Shown here in pieces: positions 10,191 to 22,233 of a stretch of DNA of 64,000 nt. Source of the stretch: Citrus sinensis (lineage: Eukaryota; Streptophyta; Magnoliopsida; Sapindales; Rutaceae). The notes below the pieces were generated by a model. The model worked only from the letters and a program-made list of their open reading frames with translations. It did not search any database and was not told the DNA's origin. The translations under genes and the position numbers were made by a program. Every line of letters starts with the position of its first letter. Position 1 is the first letter of the stretch. The DNA lies in the NCBI RefSeq assembly GCF_022201045.2, contig NC_068564.1, positions 4,588,001 to 4,652,000 of the forward strand. The letters run 5' to 3'.

Positions 10191-13077
10191 ATGGCGGTGG
10201 GCTTAGCAATAACTAGTGAAGGAGGGCAATATTACAATGGAAAAGTAACTCCATTTGTTGTCTTGTCATGTATTGTTGCTGCCACTGGCGGGCTTATTTT
10301 CGGCTATGATATTGGAATTTCAGGTTCTTTTTCCTGCTCTTATCTCCTTTATAATATGATTCATCTGGCCCTGATGGGTCTAAATCCCCCAATCATCTTT
10401 AATCTTCTCCATCCGCTCCAGCCGATCAATGACCTTGGATTAGGCTGGCTTGCGGAGTGCCATATAAAATCGGTGGAAACTTATAATTACAATCAGCTAA
10501 ATTAAGCTTAGCTGCCCAGTGCATATGATGTTTATCAAATAACTTAATTGTCAAGTAAAGATTACTATTAATTCGTCGACGGTTTAATTGTGGTACTTGT
10601 AAATTTAGTAGATCATTGCAGTGTTTTTTTTTTTTTTTGGGTATGAAAAGGGCATAGCAAAGCTCTGTACTTGTAATATTTATCATATATTATAACAAAT
10701 CCAAAAACCAAGGCCTACCAGAAGTTCTTCTCGATAGATCATTGCAGTTATAAAACATAATTAAAAATAAATCTGCTATTGTTTTACGACTCAATTATAA
10801 ACTGATTCTAGTTTGAAAATTTATTTTTGAAAAAAATATAGGTTTCAGCTGATTAACTGTAACTAGCTATAAAACAACAACAATTTACAAATTTACAAAG
10901 ACACAGATGTGCTCATGTAACTTGCAAAAATCTGTAAAATGCTGATATTTTAAGATAAGGATTTAGTGTTAACTTGTGTTGAGCACATGTTCTAACTTAC
11001 CTTTCAATTTCATTCCTAACCTATGCTGAGAACTGAATCAACGGTTAGAATTTATCTAACGCTAATCTCATTTGAATCTAAACACCAACGCAATTGAGCA
11101 TCAAATCCTTGTACGACGTGATATTTCTTTTAATCTAGGAGTCAACGAATCCTTCATTGGCCTCACATGCTGTGCTTGGCATGATATTGGTGGATTTGAC
11201 GATAAATACGATGACCAATTGATGCCGAATAGGTTGCGTGGACAGATTTTAATGCAACTGTAAGGTGTCCCGAAACAAGACGGCTGTTCTTTAAATTAGG
11301 ACCTTTTAAATTTCAAAGCCCCCAAGAACTGATTTTTATTCGAGTTTTTATCACGCCAGTCCTTCCTTTTGTAATTAATAATAAATAAACCAAACGTTTA
11401 AAAATATAGCACTTAAGACCTTTCGAGTTATACTTTATATTCCTTGACCAGGTGTTACGGTTAAGTAACATGGTTACAGGAACCAATTTAAATTTTCAAG
11501 CGAAATTTATTCATTAATTTTTTTCAAGGTGACATTTAAAATATTTACTTGTGAATATGTACGTTAAGGTGGAGTGACGTCAATGGAGCCATTTTTGAAG
11601 AAGTTCTTCCCAGGAGTGTACACAAAGATGAGAGAAGACACCAAAGTTAGCAACTACTGCAAGTTTGACAGCCAACTATTAACCACCTTCACCTCCTCTC
11701 TGTACATTGCTGGCCTTATAGCTTCCTTATTTGCCTCCTCAGTCACCAGAGCCTTCGGCCGCAAAGCATCAATTCTTGTCGGCGGCACAGCTTTTCTTGC
11801 TGGTTCAGCCCTCGGAGGAGCCGCATTTAACATTTACATGCTTATATTTGGGCGTGTGTTGCTTGGTATTGGCATTGGTTTTGCAAACCAAGTAAGTGTT
11901 TGATTATAATTATTATTATTTTATTACTATTTCTATTACTCTTACTATTATTATTATCATTATTATTATTATTATTTGGTTTGTTGATCAGTTAGTTTCA
12001 ATTTGTTGGTTGTAGTCAGTGCCACTATATCTCTCTGAAATGGCACCACCAAAACACAGAGGAGCATTCAACATTGGCTTCCAAGTATGTCTTGCCATTG
12101 GTGTTCTATCCGCTAATCTTCTCAATTACGGCACCCAAAAGATCAAGGGCGGTTGGGGCTGGAGAATATCCCTAGCAATGGCTGCAGCCCCTGCTTCAAT
12201 ACTAACAGTAGGTGCACTTTTCATGCCAGAAACACCAAACAGCATAATCCAGCGCAGCAATGACCCCCAAAAGGCTAAAAGGATGCTGCAGCGTGTGCGC
12301 GGCACAGCTGATGTTGAAGCAGAACTCAATGATCTTATCAGAGCAAGCTCCATCTCAAAAACTATCAACCACCCATTTAAGAAAATCATACAAAGGAAAT
12401 ACAGGCCTCAGCTAGTAATGGCAATACTGATACCATTTTTCCAACAAGTGACAGGAATCAATATCATTGGATTATATGCTCCAGTACTACTCAGGACACT
12501 TAAACTAAGTGAAAGTGCATCATTACTCTTGTCTGCCGTTGTGACTGGTGGTATAGGCACAGTTTTAACAATCATATCAATGATTCTAGTCGATAAACTT
12601 GGCAGGAAAATATTGTTTTTAGTTGGGGGTATACAGATGTTTGTTTCACAAGTAATTATTGGTTCAATCATGGCTGCTGAGCTTGGTGATCATGGGGGAT
12701 TCAGCGAAGGCTATGCTTACTTAATTTTAGTCCTGGTATGTGTATATTCAGCCGGGTTTTCATATTCATGGGGGCCATTGGCATGGTTGGTTCCGAGCGA
12801 AATTTTTCCATTGGAGATTAGATCAGCAGGGCAAAGTATCACCGTTGCAGTTTGCCTTGTGTTTATTTTCTTCACTGCACAAACATTTTTAGCGATGCTT
12901 TGCCATTTTAAGGCAGGGATTTTCTTCTTCTTTGGAGGATGGGTAATGGTGATGACTACATTTATGCACTTATTTTTGCCAGAGACTAAGAATGTGCCAA
13001 TTGAGCAGATGGATAAAGTCTGGAGACAACATTGGTTTTGGAAGAAATACGTGGGTGAAGTGGATGAAGAGGGTTAG
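10191..13077 (+). CDS. STP-family H+/hexose symporter, HEX6-like (array copy 4, D-type)
   Basis: Exons are 10191-10323, 11569-11891 and 12016-13077, giving 505 residues. Both introns are GT-AG; intron 2 holds an imperfect TTA/ATT microsatellite at about 11907-11977. Domain marks are complete: [80 protein letters not shown] and [12 protein letters not shown]. The tail [11 protein letters not shown] ends at a TAG (13075-13077). The sister copies 7 and 10 read on for Lys-Met before TAA, so one base change (GTAAG to GTTAG) has removed the last two residues. That is unlikely to matter, because the C-terminus is cytosolic and variable. Confidence 0.92.
11907..11977. repeat. ATT/TTA microsatellite in intron 2 of copy 4
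   Basis: Imperfect trinucleotide repeats (attattattatt, tattactattactcttactatt). Orthologous positions in copies 7 (32729-32748) and 10 (47240-47263) have shorter, purer tracts, so length has changed since duplication. Confidence 0.8.
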
Positions 13078-13540
13078 ATGTAAGAGGCTTGATTTGCCTC
13101 CAAGGCGTGATCGGATTGGTAACAGCACGAAATTTGTGGCTGCTGACCACCGAATTCAATCCTTAGAGGTAATAATAGAGAAAAAAAAAGTTATTTAAGC
13201 TTTGCCCACCCCTTTATTAAAAAAAAAAAATTGATTTCTACTTAATTTTGCCTGTAAGTTTCAAACTTTCAATATTTCAGCTCTGCGTTTTATTTGACTT
13301 ATCAATTCGCTGTAATTCGTTTGTGGGAGATTCTTTTATGCTGTGTTTAAATATAAGCACTAAGCCCATCAAAATCCTTTACTTGAGAAAAGCTGCAAAG
13401 TCCTTCAAAATCTATAGACATGTAATGGTCAAACACGTTGAATAACAACCCACTTGAAGTAAATAACACTTGAAGCAAATAATCACTTTCCTTTTAACAA
13501 AAAATATTTTAATAACAAAAAATTTATTTTTTTGAATGGC

Positions 13541-13594
13541 GTTTTGAGGGAACATTGATTTATTTAAAAGAATTTCGTGGGCAAAGTGGATGGG
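13541..13594 (+). pseudogene. Degenerate relic of a transporter C-terminal exon
   Basis: The sequence gttttgagggaacattgatt and the following 34 bases align base by base with the segment of the transporter genes that encodes [15 protein letters not shown], but it is full of changes. Equivalent relics sit downstream of other copies at about 34294-34347, 35596-35649, 48819-48870 and, more weakly, 52181-52220. It probably marks the end of an older, now lost copy. Confidence 0.45.
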
Positions 13595-14388
13595 CATGGC
13601 AACATGAAAGAGAAATGATATTCATTTTATCGAAATGAGGAATGAGTTAAAAGATAAAAATAAATACATATATATTTAAATATTTTATTTTATTTTTATT
13701 ATTTAATAAATTATATATATATACACACACATTTTTAATTTGATCTTTATTTTAATAAAATAAAGATTTTTTTCCTGGACCTACATGTATTTAGATCAAT
13801 AAAGGGTAATAAAAAAAAAAGAAGTCCTCTTTGACTTGATGACTAAATGTTTGGTAGGACTCAGCAGTTTTAGTTGATAATTGGCCACTGACTCTTTGTC
13901 AATGCAGTTGTGAATCACACATAGCACCTCACATTAATTAGTCTTCAATAGTCAACAACCACGACCCCGCTTACAGCCATGATGATTACAAGGTGACAAT
14001 GCTGATAGAAATATCTCAAATTTTTATCTCAAATTCTATCTCAAATGATATATAATTCATTGATTGGTTGATATTTTTACAAGATTCAAGTGAATTAATT
14101 TTATTATTCTCACCAATCAATTAATGAATGTCACATCATTTAAGATAAAAAATTTTGATATGTGTATCACTACTCCATACAAAAATGTTAAAATTGAAAG
14201 ATGAAAGAGTGCTAACAAAAATAATAGTACATCGGGGGAGTTTATATGATAATTAATTATTTTTCAATTAATACAGTAACTCTGGTCGGATATAAAGTTA
14301 TTTCTTGCTGTTAAAATTTTTCATTTAGTTTCTCATGATAATACTGTTGTCTATGCTTACAAGTCAAGAAAGACCGCACGCAGCTACT

Positions 14389-14395
14389 TATAAAC
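14389..14395 (+). promoter_or_regulatory. TATA box of copy 5 (shared by the duplicated promoter)
   Basis: TATAAAC lies 113 bases before the ATG at 14502, preceded by a block (gtcaagaaagaccgcacgca) conserved upstream of most copies. The duplicated promoter at 36445-36451 keeps it. At copies 11 and 12 the same position reads TTTTTAAACC or TTTTAAGCC. Placement rests on sequence and spacing only. Confidence 0.45.
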
Positions 14396-14501
14396 CTTCA
14401 ATATCCGTAATCTTGATCACAAACGACACTTTTACTTTTCTCACTCTCCTTTATCTCTTGCTGTGAGTGCTGATTAGTTTTGAAGATAAAGCAGTAGCCA
14501 A

Positions 14502-17155
14502 ATGGCAGCAGGCTTAGCAATAACCAGTGAAAGTGGGCCGTATTATAACGGGAATATGACTGTATTTGTTGTCTTGTCTTGTATTGTTGCTGCCAGCGGT
14601 GGGCTTATTTTCGGCTATGATATTGGAATTTCAGGTTTTTTCTCCCTTTTTCTGCTTATATATATCTCCTTCATGATTTACTTATAACTCGTCAAGCCTC
14701 TGATGGTTTAAAACCTCTAGTTATCTTTATCACCCAGCCGATCAAAGACCTTGAATTGGGTTAGCTTACGGAGTTCCTTACAAAATCAGTAGAAACTTTT
14801 TGCAAACTTAATTACCTTATAGCTGCGAGTAAAAATAAAATGTTTACCAAACTCTTTAATTATTTTTTGAAGATGAAATTTAAAATACTTACTTGTGAAT
14901 TTGTATGTTCTTAAGGTGGAGTGACATCAATGGAGCCATTTTTGAAGAAGTTCTTCCTAGAAGTGTACAGAAAGATGAAAGAAGACACCAAGATAAGCAA
15001 TTATTGCAAGTTTGACAGCCAACTATTAGCCGCGTTCACGTCCTCTCTGTACATTGCTGGCCTCATAGCTTCCTTATTTGCCTCCACAGTAACCAGAGCC
15101 TTCGGCCGCAAGGCATCAATCCTGGTTGGCGGCACAACATTTCTCACTAGTTCAGCTATCGGGGGCGCTGCATTAGATATTTACATGCTGATATTGGGGC
15201 GTGTGTTTCATTAGTTTGTTGGGATTGGTTTTACAAACCAAGTGAGTGTTTCATTATTTTTAATTTTCAAACTGTTTGATTTGTTGAACAATTTTCAGTT
15301 AGTTTTAAATTTGTTGTTTGCAGTCAATGCCCCTATATCTCTCAGAAATGGCACACCAAAACACATAGGAGGATTCAACATTGGTTTCCAAGTATGTGTT
15401 GCCACAGGAATTCTATCCGCTAATCTTCTCAATTACGGCACCCAAAAGATCAAGGGCGGTTGGGGCTGGAGAATCTCCCTAGCAATGGCTGTAGCCCCTG
15501 CTTCAATACTAACAATAGGTTTACTTTTCTTACCAGAAACACCCAGCAGCATAATCCAGCGCAACAATGATTACCAAAAAGCTGAAAAGATAATGCAGAT
15601 TGTGCGCGGCACAGCTGATGTTCAAGCAGAACTTGATGATCTCATTAGACAAAGCTCTGTTTCAAAAAACATTAACCACCCATTTAAGAAAATCATAGAT
15701 AGAAAATACAGACCTCAGCTAGTAATGGCAATACTGATACCATTTTTTCAACATCTGACATGAGTCAATGTCATTTCAGTCTATGCTCTTGTACTCTTTA
15801 GGACCATTAAGCTAAGCGAAAGTACATCATTGCTGATGTCTGCACTTGTCACTGGTGGTATAGGTACAGTTTCAACAATCTTGCCAATGATTCTAGCAGA
15901 TAAACTTGGCAGGAAAGTGTTGTTTCTACTTGGGGGAATACAAATACTTGTGTCACAAGTAATGATTGGATCAGTCATGGCAACTCAACTTGGTGATCAC
16001 GGAGGATTCAGCATAGGCTATGCTTAATTTTAGTTCTAATTTGTGTATACAACGCTGGGTTTACTTTTTTATGGTGGCCATTGGGATGGTTGGTTCCAAG
16101 TGAAATTTTTCCATTGGAGATTAGATCAGCTGGGAAAAGCATTACTGTTGCAGTTGGTCTTTTGTTTACTTCCTTAGTTGCTCAAACAGTTTTAGCCATG
16201 CTTTACCATTTTAAGGCAGGGGTTTTTTTCTTCTTTGGAGGATGGCTGATAGCGATGACTACATTTGTGCACTTTTTTCTACCTGAGACTAAAAATGTTC
16301 CAATTGAGCAGATGGATAAAGTTTGGAGAGTACATTGGTTTTGGCGGAAAATTGTTGATGATGTAAGGGATGTTGATGCCGAGAAATGAGAATTTGTTTT
16401 CTTCGGGGAGTAACAGTACGAATCCAAGCTCAAATGTCAGTCTGATCACGACTTTTTATACCTACCAACAACAAAACACAGTTATGATACGCCGGTAGGG
16501 TTCCGGCGTAGACCCTCCGATACTTAAATTAGAAATTATGTATAAAGAAAGAAAAATAACGAAGAAGAATCAAGAATAAGGTGAAATCAAGAAATTCCCA
16601 GTGGAGTTGTTCAAAATCTTATCGTAAATGTAAGGCTTTAAGGTTGGTAATTTGTAGAATTTTTGGTTAATTTTTCTAACCCCTTCACTTGATGCGCTCT
16701 TCAGTTTAAATAGCTCTTGGTTGTGAACAGTTACTTCCTTAACTTCAGCCCGCTTTTTTCAGCAGTTGCAAGTGGTTGTCAGTTGGAGGTGGTTTAAATA
16801 GATCGTGGCGCAGAACTTCCGTAAAAATTAGGCCACGTTCTCTCGACTAGTAATTTTTAATGTCAAGCTAATTCTTAGGTCAGAAAAATGTTGGATTACT
16901 TCACTTTCAGATCGGACAGATGAATTTCTCAATTGCTTATATAAGCTTGAGGTTATATTTTTAAACTAGGTCATTCACATAGACCTCAGGTCGTACTTGT
17001 AAACCAGGTCGCCAACGTAGGCTCCAAGTTGTGCTTATGAGGTCAGATTAATAGAAATAAGTTCTGAGTATATTAGGATCGACTATATTTAGAGACATTA
17101 CCAGAAAAATCCAACCCAAACAGAGGAAGAAAGTAAGATACAAGGAGCGGTATGA
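14502..17155 (+). pseudogene. Broken STP hexose transporter (array copy 5, E-type)
   Basis: The exon relics are 14502-14634, 14916-15241 and 15324-16370, with the last codons resuming at 17123-17155. Exon 1 is intact. Exon 2 carries a 3-base insertion that brings an in-frame TAG at 15212-15214. Exon 3 lacks one base in the MAPPKH codons (about 15350), has TGA in place of Gly at 15761-15763 just after the helix 7 glutamine, and lacks four bases near 16025 (giving TAA). The conserved lid Cys of LCHF reads Tyr. Finally a 752-bp solo LTR interrupts the last codons at 16371. The closest intact relative is copy 11, whose 3' flank (51640-52135) matches 17156-17700. It cannot encode a carrier; any transcript would be noncoding. 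Confidence 0.93.
16371..17122. mobile_element. Solo LTR inside the last exon of copy 5
   Basis: Begins TGTTGATGCC and ends CCCAAACA, as LTRs do (TG...CA). It cuts the gene sequence between the codons for DDV and EESK. Flanks are aggga on the left and gagga on the right; the uninterrupted copy 11 has gggga there, so each looks like a once-mutated copy of a 5-bp target duplication. A second member of the family is at 52824-53565. There is no internal coding region, so this is a recombination remnant rather than a full element. Strand is not determined. Confidence 0.8.
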
Positions 17156-18100
17156 TATAAATTTTAATGAAGGTTTGGAAGTACCTTATAAGTGATTAGC
17201 TAAATTTTTAACATTTGTATATTTACATCTAGTGTAGATACACTTGAAGTACTTTCAGAGAAAATCAGAAGCAACTGTTATGCGAAGGTACTATGGTAGA
17301 GCTACTTGAAAACCCAGAATAAAACGAAGAAAATGCAGAAAGAAAGTTCTTTTTGAGACATAACTATGATTACAGTTGTAGCAAATCTTGAGATCTTCCA
17401 TAATTCAGGAGTGTTAAAGTTGTTATGGTATTATTGGTATTATCTCGGAATGCTTCACTATAAATTATGTGTTTCCTCTACAGCTCTTCTTCAAGCCTTT
17501 ATTTGATCCATTGTTGAGGACCCTTGAGCTGCCAATTTCAACCTGCACTCCTACAGACTTCTCAGTTTCCCACCAATAATTATTCACTCAGGCATTTCAT
17601 CGAATAGTTTGGCACTTTTAGCTGTGATGCATTCTTAAAATGAATAAACAATGGTTTCTTGGGAACACTTGTAAATAAAATCCCTTTTATAATATTCAAT
17701 CAATCTTTTATTTTAGTAAAGTGAAAAATTAATGAAAAAAAAGAAAGGCAAGGACTATATACATTCAAAATTTAACTTTATTAAGCAACATGACTTAGAA
17801 GCATGTTTGCATGAAAAAAAAATGACTTTGTATATATAGTCCTTTTATAGTGCGGGCGGCCTTTTTTTTTTTTTTTTATGCGAACATGCTTTTAAGACAT
17901 ATAATTTAAAAGAGTTAATTTTTAATAATATTAAATTGCAGAGCTTTATATTTCATTCAAAGTTAAGTATGTTAGATCTCATAGCATAAAGCGCATCCTC
18001 ATTAAAAAAAAAAATGGAGACACCACATATGAGAATGATTGAATATACACACACATACATATATTAGTAACACACTTGTGAGTCAAAGTCAAATTTGTCA
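17123..18100. other. 3' flank of copy 5, no gene seen
   Basis: Positions 17156-17700 match the 3' flank of copy 11. From 17710 the match is lost and the sequence is AT-rich with a foldback structure (listed separately). Confidence 0.5.
17771..17919. repeat. Imperfect inverted repeat (foldback, possible MITE)
   Basis: The left arm (17771-17821, with gacttagaagcatgtttgca) is the imperfect reverse complement of the right arm (about 17863-17919, with tgcgaacatgcttttaagac). About 42 bases separate them. The arms meet the loop in an A-run and a T-run. A second short complementary pair (aaggactatatac at about 17750 and gtatatatagtcctt at 17830) overlaps it. No transposase is seen. Confidence 0.5.
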
Positions 18101-19145
18101 TTTTTTTTAGGGAAACATAAAACTTCATTAAACAAATAACTGAGAAATCGACTAAGGAGGTGGACCATGTCTCTACTCTCCCGGGCCTAACAAAGAACCC
18201 CCCACTTTAACAACAGAATAGGCAGCATGGTTAGTAGATCTCCTAACAAAAGAGAAAGTAACATCTCCTAAGGATTGAACTAATGCTCTACAATCACCAA
18301 TAATAAGGCCGAAGCCATTAGGACTAAAACTATCAACAGACAAAGCATTGAAAACTTGTAAGCTGTCTATTTCAACAATAATAGGAAGGAAGGGTAATCC
18401 CTTGAGCCAACTGAGAATCTCTCGCACGCCAATAGCTTTAGCTTTCCGAGCACCAAAACTGCCAACAAGACAACCACTCATGACATCTATAAATTTACCC
18501 TTAGAGTTTTAAATTACAACCCCATAACTAATTGTGCCACTAGAAGGAAATGTTGCCACATCGACATTGCACTTAAACCACCCCACGCAAGGCCTTTGCC
18601 AACACATCGCACCATGAGAAAATGAAATATAATTATTATAAAACAACTGAAGTTTTCTCACAGATTGCCACTGAAAAAGAGCCTGGCTAGCTAAATTAAG
18701 AACACTAGACAACCTCTCATTTTCGTACTTCCAAACCTTAGCATTTCTATTCAAGCAAAGACTCCAAGAAGTCATGGCAACATGGTCACAATCATCACTG
18801 CTACATTAGGCAAAAATAGCCTCTAACCAATCCACAAAATACAAACAGCCCCCTACATAACCAATTGGAGACTAAAGCCAACAGGATTTAACAAATGAAC
18901 AATTCACCAGACAATGGACAACAAATTCATCATATGCGTTACAAAGGGGAAAAACAAATGGTAACTCAACTTGATAGTGCCGTAGATTATCCGCGGTGGG
19001 CAAGACATTAACCACCGCACGCCAAATAAAATTTTTACTTTAGTGGGAACTTTAAATTTCCAGATTTTTGCCAAACATTGCTAAAAGGAGGCTTAGAGAG
19101 GTAATCTAAATTTTTATAATAGTTGTGATTAGTATACGTAGCATG
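18101..19145 (-). mobile_element. 5'-truncated LINE, 3' end with RNase H domain
   Basis: Read on the minus strand, the stretch encodes fragments of a plant LINE RNase H: CVGWFKCNVD followed by an Asp-containing core (18509-18605), then VEIDSLQVFNAL and RRSTNHAA (18173-18481). There are stops and frame changes between the pieces. The T-run at 18101 is the poly(A) tail seen on the opposite strand. Upstream (plus 18800-19100) are weaker traces of the zinc-binding reverse-transcriptase tail. I found no target duplication. It differs from the LINE at 26-32 kb. Confidence 0.7.
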
Positions 19146-19806
19146 GTAATGCACGTTAATTATCAAATAGTTTAGTTGTCTACTGAGTTACAATTAGTAT
19201 TTACTAAAACATTTTAGTTTGCTTGGTTATAAATTACACCGAACTATAACATTTAGAATCATATTTGAGTTTAACATACAAGTTTAAAATATAAATAAAC
19301 TAATACTGAGATCTTAAAGTGCGGAAAAAATTCAGGAAAACTTCAAAACTATAGGGTTTTTAAGGCTTATAACTTGAAGGGCTTATATATTTTCCCAGAC
19401 ATTCCCACACTTTAAAATTCCAGATTAGATATATATATATATACACTTGTGAAATGCAGATTTGAGCTACGTATCACTAACTTCCATGCACTAACTAGCT
19501 GGAAAATAATTAAACGTTACAAACTTCCATGCACTATAAAGACGCAAAAATTGCATTGGAGTTCATAATTTTTTTTTTTAATTTGGTTTCAATCATTTTG
19601 TAGCTACCTGGCAGCAATTAACTTGTGCCGAAATTATTACGTAATTGCAAATCTCTTTGATTGATATTTATTAATTACAATCTTTTAAGAAATGTTATTA
19701 ATTATATCATAGGAGTCAGTGAATCCTTTGGTCTCACTTTGCGTTCTTTGGCATGATAATTGATAATGACGGATTTGACGAAAAATGTTATGATTAATCA
19801 TAGATT
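19146..19806 (+). pseudogene. Intron-1 relic of a J-type transporter copy
   Basis: From tgcacgttaattatc to gattaatcatagatt this matches intron 1 of copy 12 (about 54356-54850), including the block with ctttggcatgataa that precedes exon 2 in most copies. No exon 1 or exon 2 is left: a LINE lies to the left and a retroelement fragment starts at about 19807. It marks the place of a lost J-type gene after the E-type copy 5. Confidence 0.65.
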
Positions 19807-20340
19807 ACTTCTGTTAATGCTAGCCAAACTCAACCACAAAGGGGTGATGAAGTAGCTCTTAGGGCAATTAGTTCTCGAAATGTAACTAGGGGAACTGGTG
19901 CTAGGGCTGCTAATCGAGGAACCAATATGGGGGATGTTGCTGGGTCGAGCAATCTACAACGAGTAATTGATGAGGGAGATCCCATTATTCGTGAGATGGC
20001 TCATAATGCTAACCCAACGATGCAGATGCTGGCTAATATTATAAGGACATAGACTAGACTATTGGAGGGGATTGCTCGTAATGAAGGCCAGTCTCATAAT
20101 GTTGGAAATGTGGGATAGAGTAGTTTTGCTAGTAATAAAGGGAATGTGACACTGGAGCAGTTTCAGAAATTAGGGCCATATGCTTTTCATGGGACAATTG
20201 ATTCTATGGTTGCTGAGGCATGTCTTAAGTAGATCGAAAAGATATTGGATGCTATTAGTTGTAGCGATGAGTTTAGGGCGGTCTTTGTCACATTTGTTCT
20301 TCAGGGTGAGACAAATCATTAGTGGAAAGCTACAACCCAA

Positions 20341-21037
20341 ATGTTGAGGAGGAGTCTTGATACGAGAACGATTACATGGAAGCCATTTGTTAACACTTTC
20401 TATGAGAAGTATTTTTCGCAGAGTGTGGCTAACCAGATGGAGAGAGAATTTTTAGACTCGAATCAGGGGAATAAATTTGTGGCTGAGTATGAGAACAAGT
20501 TCAAAGCCTTATTTTTTTTTATTGATTTATTACGACATTGGTTGATACTGAGGAGAAGAAGTGTCGATATTTTCTTGAGGGACTGCGACCATCTATTAGA
20601 GACACTAGTGAACTCTTGAGGTTAAATGAATATGCTGATATGGTAGTTCGAACTTTTGAGAGAGAGAGGCGGCTGAATGAGTCTCAAAAGAGATGTGAGC
20701 AATATAATCAAAGGACTCGATCTGGAGGACCTCATGGTAAAAGCCCCAACAATAAAGGCGCCCAAACTAAGAAGAATAATGGTGGTGGCCCTAAGAATGA
20801 ACATAAAAGTATTGATAGTCTTTTTTTCTAGAAGAACTTTCCACTATGTAAGACTTGTGGGAGGACACATCGAGAGAGTGCCTTCAGAGTACGGGGGCCT
20901 GTTTTGGCTGTGGACAAACTGGTCACATGGTCAGAGACTGTCCTAAGAAGTTGAGCCAAAGGAAAATGCCTAGAGCTCAGGGTCGTATTTTCACGATGAT
21001 AGAGCAAGGTTACTTTGGTGAAATGTCAATATTCTGA
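20341..21037 (+). pseudogene. Retrotransposon gag remnant with zinc knuckle
   Basis: Overlapping fragments in different frames encode MEREFLDSNQGNKFVAEYEN (capsid-like) and then CFGCGQTGHMVRDCPKK. These are parts of one gag gene split by frameshifts near 20510 and 20830. The reading frame runs into the LTR-like repeat at 21009 and stops at 21037. It is not functional. Confidence 0.65.
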
Positions 21038-22233
21038 CTTAATTTTCACTTGTGCTGATTTTATTTTAATAAGTTACGTATGTTATTATTTAAAAAAAAG
21101 AATTTTCTTAAAGCTCACATTTTCTTACTTTTTATTTTTTAAAGTATTTATTAATTACTAAAAGTATTTAAGAGGAAATCATCTTTTTAAGAGGGAACCG
21201 TCTTTTATTTTCTACACCATTACAAACCCCTTAGAAAAAAAGAAGAAGAAAAAAACATAAGTCTTTGGAGAAGGAAAAGAAAGTTTTATAACTTCTTTCT
21301 TGGTGTTTGCCTTAAGGTGTTAAGTATTTCTTTGACTTATATGATTTATTTTTATTAATTGTTTGCTTTTAATTACTTGTAGTATGATTTGGGTAACATA
21401 TATGTGTTTGTAATGCTGTGAAGATATGAACAGTTTGTATTCTTTACTTGAAATCGTTTTCTTTACTTAGAATCACATGAATACGTTTACAATGCGTGAA
21501 ACTAGACATCCTAAGCTTTCCATTGATAGGTTTTGTGTTGAAATCCTCTGAGTATGCAAATTGTTACGATATTTCGAATTTGGGTTACTGGTGCTGGAAA
21601 ATTCCGATTTTCAGCGACAATTCTCAATTTTTTGGAAATGTTTCCGTAAGATTACACATCTTTAAAAATTATGGCGATTTTTGTATCAACAGATATATGT
21701 CTCATATGATTGCATGTTTAATTTCGTAATTTTATTCATTATGGTTAAATTATTAAATATCATAACATGCCGTTGCTGCAGATCTTGAAACTGTTTTCTA
21801 GAATTGTAGAAGCTGAAACATGTAATAGTTTGGGCTAGTTTATGAATATTATATGCCATGATTAGATTTTATAATGAAATTTCAATCTTTCCTCTATCGT
21901 AAAATCTGGAACTACGATCTTTGGACATGTAAAATAAAAGATATGAAGTTTTGAACTTCTGTCTTTAAATCTGGAATTTTCTAGACATGTTAGATGTTCT
22001 CAGAAATAAAATGCTTTTAAAATAGTTTTAGACGTCCAAAAATTATGAATTTTAATTATATGCTTTTTGAATGTGTTTATTGTAATTAGAAAAAGAAACG
22101 GATTATTTCGAGTACTAGAGAATATTTTATGAAATTCCTAAGTGGTAAAGATCTATTTTGGTCAATGCTGGACAATTTTGTTACTTTGGTGAAATGTCAA
22201 TATTCTGACTTAATTTTCACTTGTGCTGATTTT
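21009..22233. repeat. 54-bp perfect direct repeats 1.1 kb apart
   Basis: The string starting gttactttggtgaaatgtca and ending gctgatttt occurs at 21009-21062 and 22180-22233. The first copy is fused to the gag frame. It could mark a template-switch or deletion join within the dying retroelement. Confidence 0.8.

Larger units (their letters stand above)
13078..14501. other. Spacer between copies 4 and 5, duplicated elsewhere
   Basis: No intact gene. Positions 13541-13594 hold a degenerate echo of the transporter C-terminal coding sequence. TA/CA-rich runs lie near 13700-13730. The stretch from about 13246 to 14784 (through exon 1 of copy 5) recurs nearly base for base at about 35300-36833. The last 130 bases form the copy 5 promoter and leader. 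Confidence 0.6.

Noticed and set aside
12126..12671. Minus-strand open frames of 65-87 codons that look conserved among transporter copies (also at 5905, 6253, 9045, 32897, 33179, 47414, 47696, 51018 and 56006).
   Set aside because: They lie exactly opposite exon 3, and their similarity follows from conservation of the real coding strand. No promoter, splice or independent domain supports them.
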